Source: CAYRWR01 sp964428015 (GTDB lineage: Bacteria > Spirochaetota > Brevinematia > Brevinematales > CAYRWR01). Taken from it: a stretch of 64,000 nt of DNA. A model generated the notes under the pieces. That model was given only the letters and a program-made list of their open reading frames with translations, had not been told where the DNA came from and made no database searches. The position numbers were made by a program, and so were the translations under genes. The stretch spans positions 186,001 to 250,000 of the forward strand of contig CAYRWR010000001.1 of the NCBI GenBank assembly GCA_964428015.1. The letters are read 5' to 3'. Positions 18,215-24,876 of the stretch are shown one piece after another (the first letter of the stretch is position 1; the number at the start of each line of letters is the position of its first letter).

Positions 18215-18592
18215 GGGCGCTACGCGGGGTTGGACCATTCCCCTGGTCGGGGTGGACACTTTCCGTTGGCCGCAACGGAGTCGGGGTTTCCGCATTTCTT
18301 TTTTCCAGGTCGAAAAAAGAAACGCTCGCAAAGAAAAACGCCCTTCTAGCGCCCATGATGCATGGGTGGTACGACACGATAATGGCAGGAAGCGGCCCAA
18401 TGCCTTCGCATCCGCTCAGGTGAGAAGAGGCTATGGTAGGTGGGCCTTAGGGGTGCAGGCTGGGGTGTATGGTACCTCGGGGAGGGCTGTGGGCATCAAA
18501 GGGCGTCGGGGAGACATAGTGGTTAGCGGGTCTCCTGGGTAGATGCCTCGGACTCGGTGGTTGCACAAATGGCCTCGGTACTAACAATATCG
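18215..18592. repeat. Structured noncoding repeat unit, copy 1
   Basis: This unit shares its left flank (GGTTGGAC, then a GGTGGAC block before CCGTTGG) and its right end (a CTCGGTGGTTGCA block) with copies at 19528 and 21238. The interior differs. It holds inverted repeats: TTTCTTTTTTC (18295) with GAAAAAAGAAA (18312), CCCATG-ATG-CATGGG near 18351, GGCCCA (18394) with TGGGCC (18441), and GGAGAC (18510) with GTCTCC (18530). Reading frames here overlap on both strands and look noncoding. Confidence 0.6.
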
Positions 18593-18654
18593 TATTAATA
18601 ATAGTAATCAGGTGCTACCCTTTCTTTCAACTTACCCCCCCTGCCCCAGTGCCT

Positions 18655-18765
18655 TTCTCCGTGTTCTCCGTGACTCCGTGAGCCACTTCCCATCTCCTCT
18701 CAGCGCTCTCTGCGTACTCAGCGGTGAACACTCATCCCCTGGTGGCTGAACGGAGCCGAAGCCCC
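18655..18765. repeat. Dispersed CTCCGTG/GCGGTGAA repeat, copy 1
   Basis: Contains TCTCCGTGTTCTCCGTGACT, a CTCTGCGT block, CAGCGGTGAAC and GAGCCGAAGCCCC. A second copy in the same orientation lies at 23570-23670. Each copy sits just beyond the 3-prime end of a minus-strand gene. Similar intergenic tracts are familiar from many unrelated environmental genomes; their role is unknown. Confidence 0.65.
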
Positions 18766-18788
18766 ATTCCGTACCTTGGTACTGACCG

Positions 18789-19181
18789 TCAGAAAAACAT
18801 CACCCGCAATCCGCTGATGGATTCAAAATGCCGGTCCCTGGTCAGCAGCATAGACCCGGTCTGGAGGGCGTGGGACGCGATCCAGACGTCGTTCAGGGGG
18901 ATGGGTTTACCGTCCTGTTTCAGTTGGTGTTTGATCAGGGCGAAGTAGTCCGCGGTCACCATACCGGCTTCCACTATCTCCACCCCGGGACGGTTCATGA
19001 ATTCAGCCAGGTATTTTTTGTTCCGGTCTTCACGATTGCCGCCTTTGAACCCGGTCAGGAGTTCGGCCATCACAAAAATGGAAAAATATACCGTGTCCGC
19101 TTCAGCCAACAGATCCAGGATAGCGGTATTCCCCCGCAGGAAATCACTGATGGCATTGGTGTCCGGGAGTAGGCGGTTCAT
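18789..19181 (-). CDS. vapC: VapC-family PIN-domain ribonuclease toxin
   Basis: Type II toxin predicted to be a Mg-dependent endoribonuclease that cuts tRNA or rRNA and arrests growth when free of its antitoxin. The 130-residue product carries the PIN acidic set in order: Asp7 (LPDTNAISDFL), Glu40 (FVMAELLTG), Asp98 (PLNDVWIASHAL) and Asp116 (LLTRDRHF). Its ATG overlaps the antitoxin stop by four bases, the standard arrangement for translational coupling. The pair sits between two noncoding repeat units in the accessory island, consistent with acquisition by transfer. Confidence 0.9.
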   Translation of the reverse strand: MNRLLPDTNAISDFLRGNTAILDLLAEADTVYFSIFVMAELLTGFKGGNREDRNKKYLAEFMNRPGVEIVEAGMVTADYFALIKHQLKQDGKPIPLNDVWIASHALQTGSMLLTRDRHFESISGLRVMFF

Positions 19182-19429
19182 TTCCAGTCATCCGGATTTA
19201 CTTTGGTCATATCACTGATATTGGAATCAAACGCTTCCCCTTCTTCAGGGGTCCACACCCCGCACAGGTCCCGGAATGCCTCCCGCCGGGCGGGTTCAGG
19301 GTCCAGCCCCAGGGAGGAACGCAGCAGGGTCTGGATGGTTTTATTCAGGCTGAGGTGTTCGTGTTTGGCTTTTTCGGTGAGTTTTTTTTCCAGTTGGTCA
19401 TCCAGGTTATGGATAGTTATGGATTTCAT
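19178..19429 (-). CDS. Ribbon-helix-helix antitoxin partner of VapC (FitA/VapB-like)
   Basis: Neutralises the adjacent PIN toxin and probably represses the operon. I choose the ATG at 19429, which has GGAGG five bases upstream; the longer frame from 19450 lacks a site. The 83-residue product begins SITIHNLDDQLEKKL and continues AKHEHLSLNKTIQTLL, a ribbon strand followed by two helices as in FitA-type DNA-binding antitoxins. The C-terminal half is acidic (WTPEEGEAFDSN), typical of the toxin-neutralising segment. Its stop overlaps the vapC start by four bases. Confidence 0.85.
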   Translation of the reverse strand: MKSITIHNLDDQLEKKLTEKAKHEHLSLNKTIQTLLRSSLGLDPEPARREAFRDLCGVWTPEEGEAFDSNISDMTKVNPDDWK

Positions 19430-19527
19430 AGCAGCCTCCATTTGAACCATTATTTCTGGTTATGGTTCATTGTAGAGCCGGTTTGAAAAAATGGCAAGGG
19501 GAAAAGGGGATTTCCGGAGAATTTTTG

Positions 19528-19905
19528 CGTTGGGCGAACGTGATCGCTGGTTTCGCTTTTCTTTGCCGGCCCAAAGAAAAGCTCCAAAAGAAAAGGCCTG
19601 TTTTGAGCGGGAATCGGGCTGAACTCGGCGTCGTGCCTCGGGAGCGAAAGCGGGGAAGGTTTAAGGCTGACCGGGAGCCATCCGTCCGGGGAAGAGCAGG
19701 GAGCACAGGCCGGAAACCCGGAGAAGCAAACCGCCTTAAACCTTCCCCTTAGGAGCACAGCAGCAATCAGCCCTCAGTCGGCCGCGTCCTGCGGCCTGGG
19801 AAGGGGTAACTTCTTTATGATGAATCTCAATTATTAACGCAATCTATATAATGGATGTCTCGGGCTCGGTTGTTGCACATTTGGCCTTGGTACGGACGGT
19901 TTCTT
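19528..19905. repeat. Structured noncoding repeat unit, copy 2
   Basis: About 90% similar by eye to the core of copy 3 at 21291-21665. Inverted repeats: GCTTTTCTTTG (19555-19565) and CAAAGAAAAGC (19572-19582) around a CCGGCC loop; GGGGAAGGTTTAAGGC (19652-19667) perfectly matched by its complement at 19733-19748; GGCCGC-N5-GCGGCC near 19780. Open frames through it encode low-complexity Arg/Lys/Pro-rich peptides and are not credible genes. Confidence 0.75.
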
Positions 19906-19938
19906 TTAGTTTGAAAATAACTACATTAATCTCTGAAA

Positions 19939-21162
19939 TCACAGATAGTTTACCGGGATGGTAAAATTATGATCATCCAATTTTATGACTTTATCGTACA
20001 TACATATAATACCGCCATTTCCGCACCGCACACCGTTTATTTTCCGTAGTGCCGTAAATCCTTTTATCTGATCCTTGTCAGGATTCGAAGTTTTTTTAAT
20101 TTCTAGAGGATGTAAGATCTGGTTTTCTTCAATAATCAGATCCACTTCCACCTTATCTTTGTCCCTGTAATAGTATAAGGGCGGATCAAACACTCCCGCG
20201 TTATAATAGCTCTTTATCACTTCACCGATCACAAAAGTTTCAAAAAAAGCTCCCGCCATGGCACCAGCTTCCAGGACCTCGGGATTGTTCCATTTGGTTA
20301 GATAAGCGGCTAACCCGGTATCCAGGAAATATAGTTTGGGGGTTTTTATAGCTCTTTTGGTAGTATTGTTATAGTAGGGCTGCAATAAATAGACCAGGTT
20401 TGAAGTGATGAGAATCGAGAGCCATCTTTCCACGGTAGGCACACTTATACCGATATCTCCTGCTATAGATGACAGATTCAGCATCTGTCCCGTCCTGCCG
20501 GCTATCACCATCATAAATTTTAGAAATTTTTGCTCATCCCCTATCTGGGTCAACTCTCTGACATCCCTTTCTATATAGGTTCTCAAATAGGAACTATAAA
20601 ACAGGTTCCAATCACCTGGATTTGCATAGAGTGCGGGCATAGAACCCTGGTGAATTATTTTCCATATTTCCTGATATGTATTATTAACGATGCTTTTCTT
20701 CCTGCTGCTAAAATATCCCTCACTCGGGATAAAAAATTCATTAAATGAATCATTATTTATTTCCCGCAATGATAAGCCCAGGAGTATGAGAATCCCGATC
20801 CGGCCGGCCAGGCTTTCACTTACTTTTTTCATCATTTGAAATTGCTGTGATCCGGATAAATAAAATAAACCCTTCCTACCAGTGGAATCCGCGATCATCT
20901 TGATATAAGGAAATAAATTGGGGGCGTATTGTATCTCATCCACAATCAAAGGAGGAGGTGTATTCTTAAAAAAACTACCGGGTTCATTGATCGCGTTTTG
21001 CAGCAGAATAGGGTCATCCAGAGTCAGATAAGGAAGAGAAGATTCCAGTTGTTTGATCAAAGTGGTTTTACCGACCTGTCTGGCCCCGGAAATTAAAATA
21101 GCAGGAAATATTTTTGATGATTTTAGTACGATATTTTCTATACTTCGCTTAATATAGGTCAC
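19939..21162 (-). CDS. AAA+ ATPase of the AAA_14/DUF4143 family
   Basis: A 407-residue P-loop ATPase of a family common in accessory regions, with no firmly known function. Walker A SGARQVGKT is at 25-33, and Walker B is PLIVDEIQYAPNLFPYIK. FYLSGSQQFQMMKKVSESLAGR provides sensor-like residues. A winged-helix-like segment IAGDIGISVPTVERWLSIL follows. The C-terminal DUF4143 region has DKVEVDLIIEENQILHPLEIK, which resembles a restriction-nuclease-like fold with Glu-Asp and Glu-x-Lys residues. The start is a GTG with GGAG seven bases upstream. A strong promoter overlapped by a long dyad precedes it, so it is probably monocistronic and regulated. Confidence 0.9.
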   Translation of the reverse strand: MTYIKRSIENIVLKSSKIFPAILISGARQVGKTTLIKQLESSLPYLTLDDPILLQNAINEPGSFFKNTPPPLIVDEIQYAPNLFPYIKMIADSTGRKGLFYLSGSQQFQMMKKVSESLAGRIGILILLGLSLREINNDSFNEFFIPSEGYFSSRKKSIVNNTYQEIWKIIHQGSMPALYANPGDWNLFYSSYLRTYIERDVRELTQIGDEQKFLKFMMVIAGRTGQMLNLSSIAGDIGISVPTVERWLSILITSNLVYLLQPYYNNTTKRAIKTPKLYFLDTGLAAYLTKWNNPEVLEAGAMAGAFFETFVIGEVIKSYYNAGVFDPPLYYYRDKDKVEVDLIIEENQILHPLEIKKTSNPDKDQIKGFTALRKINGVRCGNGGIICMYDKVIKLDDHNFTIPVNYL

Positions 21163-21170
21163 GCATTTCT

Positions 21171-21223
21171 CCGACTAATTTAATATCTAATATTAATATA
21201 GTCGGAATAAATATTAATGTCAA
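21171..21223 (-). promoter_or_regulatory. Promoter with overlapping 16-bp-arm operator dyad for the AAA+ ATPase gene
   Basis: On the minus strand, TTGACA (21218-21223) and TATATT (21195-21200) are 17 bp apart. An inverted repeat with 16-bp arms (21171-21186 and 21190-21205, 14 of 16 positions matched, CTA loop) begins CCGACTA and ends TAGTCGG. It covers the -10 element and the start site, the expected place for a repressor. Confidence 0.7.
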
Positions 21224-21237
21224 TTAATTTTGCTCTA

Positions 21238-21665
21238 TACCGGGAGGGGTTGGTATTGGACTTTTTTCCCTGGTCTGGGTGGACTTTTTCCGTTGGGCGA
21301 ACGTGATCGCTGGTTCCGCTTTTCTTTGCCGGCCCAAAGAAAAGCTCCAAAAGAAAGGCCTTTTTAAGCAGGAATCGGGCTGAACTCGGCGTCGTGCCTC
21401 GGGAGCGAAAGCGGGGAAGGTTTAAGGCTGACCGGGAGCCATCCGTCCGGGGAAGAGCAGGGAGCTCAGACGGATACCCGGAGAAGAAGAACGCCTTAAA
21501 CCTTCCCCTTAAGAGTGCAGCAGCAATCAGCCCTCAGTCGGCCGCGTCCTGCGGCCTGGGAAGGGTTAACTTTTATAAGATGAGATTCTATTTTAAAGTC
21601 AATCGGTATGGTAGATGTCTCGGGCTCGGTGGTTGCAGTGGTGGCCTGGGTATAGACAATTTCCT
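21238..21665. repeat. Structured noncoding repeat unit, copy 3
   Basis: The most complete unit. Its left flank matches copy 1 (GGTTGG, then CCCTGGTC, GGGTGGAC and CCGTTGG). Its core matches copy 2, including the GCTTTTCTTTG hairpin (21318-21345) and the GGGGAAGGTTTAAGGC inverted repeat. An inner stem pairs ATCCGTC with GACGGAT, flanked by CCGGG and CCCGG. It ends with the CTCGGTGGTTGCA block seen in all three copies. Confidence 0.75.
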
Positions 21666-21797
21666 GATGGTAATTCGGCACTGATGCTGGTGGCTGCCCG
21701 CTTGCGGCATATAGCATCAAAAACCTGGAGTACCAGATTATATCTTAATATGGATTTCCTGAAGGATGTATTGCAGGAAACCGACCTGGCCGGATAA
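21666..21797 (+). pseudogene. Fragment resembling a transposase C-terminus
   Basis: A 43-residue tail in one frame reads LMLVAARLRHIASKTWSTRL, then YLNMDFLKDVLQ, and ends at a TAA at 21795-21797. The conserved-looking LRHIA, W-S-T-R and YLNMD pattern reminds me of the C-terminus of mutator-type transposases, but I cannot confirm that. The upstream part is replaced by repeat copy 3, so this is a remnant at most. Confidence 0.35.
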
Positions 21798-21862
21798 CGG
21801 CCTGTCAGATCGAGGTCTAACTAAAAGTGCGAAAGATATTTGATAATACCGAATACCACACT

Positions 21863-21995
21863 TCAGATTGTATACTGGATGAGATGGGTCAATTTTTCTT
21901 GTTTTGTTGATTTCTTGGACTTTTCAGACTCCCACCAATACAGTGTTGTATAGGAGATGTTTTGTTATTAATTGCTCTATGGAGTTGTCTCCGTT
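21863..21995 (-). pseudogene. Decayed XRE-type helix-turn-helix regulator
   Basis: The frame ending at 21863 reads ISYTTLYWWESEKSKKS, then EKLTHLIQYTI and a stop. This matches the recognition-helix and wing region of Xre/Cro-family regulators (pattern V-S-Y-x-T-L-x-x-W-E-x-G-K-S-x-P-S). Upstream the frame meets stops. A neighbouring frame encodes RRQLHRAINNK, suggesting a frameshifted N-terminal part. No start or ribosome site is intact, so it is a remnant. Confidence 0.45.
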
Positions 21996-22119
21996 TGACA
22001 TATAGATGTGGCATCTTCAAATTAGAGAAGCGCTTTTGTATTGAATATGGATTTTCTGAAATATAGCACTCATAAAATACCCTAACTGAATCAAAGATAA
22101 ATAAATATTCACTTCCATT

Positions 22120-22359
22120 TTAAATCAATTTACCTAACCAGGAAAATATTTGTAAAATAATAATAAATATTGTTAGAAGAAGTGCAAATATCAATCCAAA
22201 TAATGCTGAAAGTGATTCCGGGAATTTCCATTTTAATTCACGTCCTATATTGATAGCTCGAATGATTCCAAAAGGAATAATAAGTAACACAAAAGTTGTA
22301 GGATATATATGAATTTTATGGCAAACATCAAAAAAAGAATACATTAGATCATTTCTCAT
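22120..22359 (-). CDS. Small membrane protein, candidate immunity partner of the upstream Rhs-type cassette
   Basis: A 79-residue protein with two predicted transmembrane helices, about 20-37 (FVLLIIPFGIIRAI) and 50-76 (LFGLIFALLLTIFIIILQIF). AAGGAG lies seven bases before the ATG. It starts 24 bp after the stop of the 368-residue Rhs C-terminal-like gene on the same strand, where immunity genes of polymorphic toxins normally lie. I recognise no family. Membrane-embedded immunity proteins usually guard against membrane-active toxins, and the neighbour has a strongly hydrophobic segment. Function is inferred from position only. Confidence 0.6.
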   Translation of the reverse strand: MRNDLMYSFFDVCHKIHIYPTTFVLLIIPFGIIRAINIGRELKWKFPESLSALFGLIFALLLTIFIIILQIFSWLGKLI

Positions 22360-22383
22360 TCTTAATCTCCTTAAACATCATTC

Positions 22384-23490
22384 TTAATCACTAGTTAAAG
22401 ATTCATTAAACTTTGATTTTCTGTTTACAAAAATACTTGTCAATGGAAACAATAAATTCCTTTGGAGATTTTTATTTTTGATGCTATGGAAAACCTTTAT
22501 TTTAGGGCTTTTTACTACCAATGGTTTTACTATAATACCTCCAACATCAACACCTAAACCAAGAACAGAGGAAAATAAATCATTTTTATTTTCTATACTT
22601 TGATTAATTATTAACTCGCGAGTGTTTCCATATATTGATATTGAGTCAGATAATATAGATATAATTGAAAAGCTTAATGCAAAAGGAAATAAGATTGGCA
22701 TCATTAACGAAGTTGCAGTCAGTATACTTGAAATGTATGACATATCATCTGAAAAACTTGAAAGATACTTCCAGTCTTCCTCAGTCATCTTTCCTTTCTT
22801 AACACCATATTTATCATATTCAATATTCCATTTTTTAGAATAATATTCTGCACTATCAGTGAATCCTATATTTAGGTAGTTTTGAATGAATGTTTCTCTA
22901 TTGTTTGCAAAATCTGGTACTGCAACATCCCCACAATACTGCCCAATACTGGTTTCTGTAGTTTTCTTCTTGATATCTGGAGGATGCTGAATCATTTCTG
23001 CAATATCTTTGTATCCAAACAGGGGTTGTCCCATTCCTATAGCTATCCTGTCATTTTGTTCTAGCAGTTCATTAATGATTTCTGCCTGCCGTTTTCTCTT
23101 CTTTTCTTCTTCGATTATCCGTTTAATATTCTTTTTATTTTTCTGGATGATATCATCCCTACCGGCTTTGTGCAGTTCCACCATCTGGTTGTACAAGGGG
23201 ATCAAGGGATCATCAATCGCCAGTTTATACCCTCCCATTCCATACCAGTCATTGTCCGTCATAGTATAGATTGTCGACATATACCGGTCATATCTCATGC
23301 TGTCTCGCACTGCCTTGCTTACCATGACATTTACTACATTGGTATCTATCTGGGGTGTATCTGTATTGATCTGCGGTAATTGCGGTCTATCTGGGGTAGT
23401 AGGCGGGGGTGTCCCTGGGCTACCATTTACCGCGGCCATAGGTTTGCCGGGGAGACTCCTTCCGGTCCGGCTTCCTGATCCCCATAACAA
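22384..23490 (-). CDS. Rhs-type C-terminal toxin-like cassette, detached from its Rhs core
   Basis: A 368-residue frame with an unconvincing start (TTG at 23490, no ribosome site). A Pro/Thr-rich linker is followed by a helical charged region (about 95-150, IKRIIEEEKKRKRQAE). A Cys/Asn-containing segment comes next, then a hydrophobic stretch at about 262-290 (MMPILFPFALSFSIISILS), and a basic tail. In another frame overlapping its 5-prime end lies the YNRNPLKY signature that closes Rhs/YD-repeat cores, so this is probably the variable C-terminal region of an Rhs protein, now frameshifted. Toxicity, possibly at the membrane, is inference. A small membrane protein gene follows 24 bp downstream. 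Confidence 0.55.
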   Translation of the reverse strand: MLWGSGSRTGRSLPGKPMAAVNGSPGTPPPTTPDRPQLPQINTDTPQIDTNVVNVMVSKAVRDSMRYDRYMSTIYTMTDNDWYGMGGYKLAIDDPLIPLYNQMVELHKAGRDDIIQKNKKNIKRIIEEEKKRKRQAEIINELLEQNDRIAIGMGQPLFGYKDIAEMIQHPPDIKKKTTETSIGQYCGDVAVPDFANNRETFIQNYLNIGFTDSAEYYSKKWNIEYDKYGVKKGKMTEEDWKYLSSFSDDMSYISSILTATSLMMPILFPFALSFSIISILSDSISIYGNTRELIINQSIENKNDLFSSVLGLGVDVGGIIVKPLVVKSPKIKVFHSIKNKNLQRNLLFPLTSIFVNRKSKFNESLTSD

Positions 23491-23531
23491 TATTTTAGTG
23501 GATTTCTATTATATGTCAAATAGTCATTTGC
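23427..23531 (-). pseudogene. Remnant of an Rhs/YD-repeat core end
   Basis: One frame reads ANDYLTYNRNPLKYCYGDQ and then soon meets a stop at 23427. N-P-L-K-Y is the hallmark that marks the boundary between an Rhs core and its variable C-terminal domain. The codon before Ala is a stop, and the rest of the core is absent; a dispersed GC-rich repeat begins about 40 bp upstream. The toxin-like frame continues in a different frame, indicating a frameshift. Confidence 0.6.
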
Positions 23532-23569
23532 CTATCAAGTTAAAAATTACTCTCGCCCTCTCCCTCGCC

Positions 23570-23670
23570 CTCTCCGTGTTCTCCGTGACTCCGTGAGCCC
23601 CTTCCCCTCTCCTCTCTGCGTCCTCAGCGGTGAACCCTCATCCCCTTGGCCTGAGCGGAGCCTTAGCCCC
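23570..23670. repeat. Dispersed CTCCGTG/GCGGTGAA repeat, copy 2
   Basis: Direct repeat of 18655-18765: CTCCGTGTTCTCCGTGACTC, CTCTGCGTCCTCAGCGGTGA, CTGAGCGGAGCC and AGCCCC. It lies between the truncated Rhs core and the terminator of the 23703 gene, so an insertion or recombination here could have removed the core. Confidence 0.65.
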
Positions 23671-23680
23671 ACTTCCCCAC

Positions 23681-23712
23681 AAAATCAAAAACGGGAGTAT
23701 TTCTACTCCCGT
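23681..23712 (-). terminator. Intrinsic terminator of the TPR-like gene
   Basis: On the minus strand, ACGGGAGTA and TACTCCCGT arms (23691-23699 and 23704-23712) are followed by a T-rich tract. The stop codon of the gene at 23703 lies inside the stem-loop. Confidence 0.75.
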
Positions 23713-24098
23713 CCCTTTAGATCGTGTATTTTTTTATCCAGCTGGCGGATGCGGCGGTCGAGGTCTTCCCCGCCTTCTTCTTCGAATTGCTTCTGGGCCA
23801 TTTCCAGGGCTATTTCGTAATGGTCGATAGCTTCATCCTCATGCCCGCGCAGGCACAGGGTGTCAGCCCGCAGGATGTGGTAGCTCATGGGAAAGGCTTC
23901 GATATGTTCTTTTGTGTCCAACAGCGCTCTCTGTACCAGAGTGTGGCGATTATGCTCAATAGGAAAGAGTCCGCTGTATTGTTCCAGATGTTCGTGGGCC
24001 TGTTCGATCAGGGGCTGAGCCTCTTCCGGGCGTTTAGCCTTGCCCACTTTTTTCATAAGACGGTTGAATTCCCGCATTACTTCCGTATAGTTCGTCAT
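23703..24098 (-). CDS. Small TPR-like helical protein
   Basis: A 131-residue soluble, all-helical protein. The C-terminal half contains a tetratricopeptide-like pair of helices: SYHILRADTLCLRGHEDEAI then DHYEIALEMAQKQFEE. The N-terminal half is another helical pair (EAQPLIEQAHEHLEQY). The ATG follows GGGGAA by a few bases and the gene has its own terminator, so it is a single-gene unit. TPR proteins act as binding scaffolds; no partner can be deduced. The long frame with Glu/Arg-rich codons is credible as a gene. Confidence 0.7.
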   Translation of the reverse strand: MTNYTEVMREFNRLMKKVGKAKRPEEAQPLIEQAHEHLEQYSGLFPIEHNRHTLVQRALLDTKEHIEAFPMSYHILRADTLCLRGHEDEAIDHYEIALEMAQKQFEEEGGEDLDRRIRQLDKKIHDLKGRE

Positions 24099-24823
24099 GT
24101 TCCCCTATTTCCCCGTTATCCCTTTATTCGTTCTTATTATAGCATATTCCTGTGATATCTCAAAAATTTAAGCTATTTTTGAAAATTATTTGATTTTCCT
24201 GTGACATGTGTCCGCCGAAAGTATCCAAGTCTAAACCATGTTATTTTTTAAAATTTCCCAAATTTTACCCCAATCCGACTTCCGACTTTTGACTATACGG
24301 GGCGGGCGTCTGCCGCTGCCACCCTGTCTGCTTCCAGCAGTTTATCTGCTATACTGACCTAGTTGCCCATTTCGGGGGTGGGCTCCCCTCCCCCCATTCG
24401 GCGCCGGTCCATACCACCGCAGGCCGGAGCGGGTTCTGTCCTCGTAGTGAGTCCGCAGGGGAGGCGTAGGGCATGGTCCAGGAGTTTGCACAGCGAGCAT
24501 GGACGCGAGCGATGCGCAGCATGTGGCCACGGATGGCCATCATGCAAGCTCTCACCCTACCTTGGACCCTGCCCGGAGTCCTCTTCTACCCCCGAGGACT
24601 ACGAACGGAGAGGACTGAACCCGCTCCGGCCGTCTGTCGTATCACCAGCCCTCCTCTACTTCTTCCACACTCTCTTATCCCACTCTGCGCCAGCTGGAAA
24701 AAAGCGAAATGTTTTACCTTAGAAATAAACAGACCTTCTCCCAATCCACCAGTTGCCCCCGTGTGCTTCGGCGCCCCGAAGACCCCTTTATATATGTAAT
24801 GCTATTCTAACTCTGTTATCTCC
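24099..24823. other. Intergenic region with GC-rich long inverted repeat, no gene
   Basis: About 725 bases with no credible gene. The first 200 are AT-rich and include CAAAAAT-N7-ATTTTTG near 24160 and a short GACTTTTGAC-type seed near 24283. Positions 24300-24720 are GC-rich and contain the inverted repeat listed separately. Several short frames on both strands overlap here and are Arg/Pro-rich shadows. Confidence 0.6.
24422..24631. repeat. Long imperfect inverted repeat
   Basis: The 22-bp arms at 24422-24443 and 24610-24631 (core GGCCGGAGCGGGTTC) match at 21 of 22 positions. Inside, the complementary blocks GGGCATGGTCCA and TGGACCCTGCCC, and further GCATG/CATGC pairs, allow the pairing to continue inward with bulges. 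The whole element could fold as one long stem. Nothing in it looks coding. Confidence 0.7.
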
Positions 24824-24852
24824 TTGACACTTTTTCAAAAACGAACTATATT
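24824..24852 (+). promoter_or_regulatory. Strong sigma70 promoter for the dihydroorotate-dehydrogenase-like gene
   Basis: TTGACA at 24824-24829 and TATATT at 24847-24852 with a 17-bp spacer. AAGGAGG follows six bases before the ATG at 24877, giving a short leader. Confidence 0.8.
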
Positions 24853-24876
24853 TAGTAATAAAAAAAGGAGGCCCCC

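Noticed and set aside
18180..18542. A 120-residue plus-strand frame with overlapping frames on the other strand
   Set aside because: It lies wholly inside structured repeat copy 1, has no ribosome site, and is Arg/Gly-rich in every frame, as expected for GC-rich noncoding DNA.
19450..19758. Frames of 79-102 residues on both strands, and the related 96-residue frame at 21394
   Set aside because: They overlap repeat copies 2 and 3 and follow the inverted repeats. The two copies diverge without preserving reading frame.
24342..24799. Six overlapping frames of 60-119 residues on both strands
   Set aside because: They arise from the GC-rich palindrome, share no protein-like composition and lack ribosome sites.
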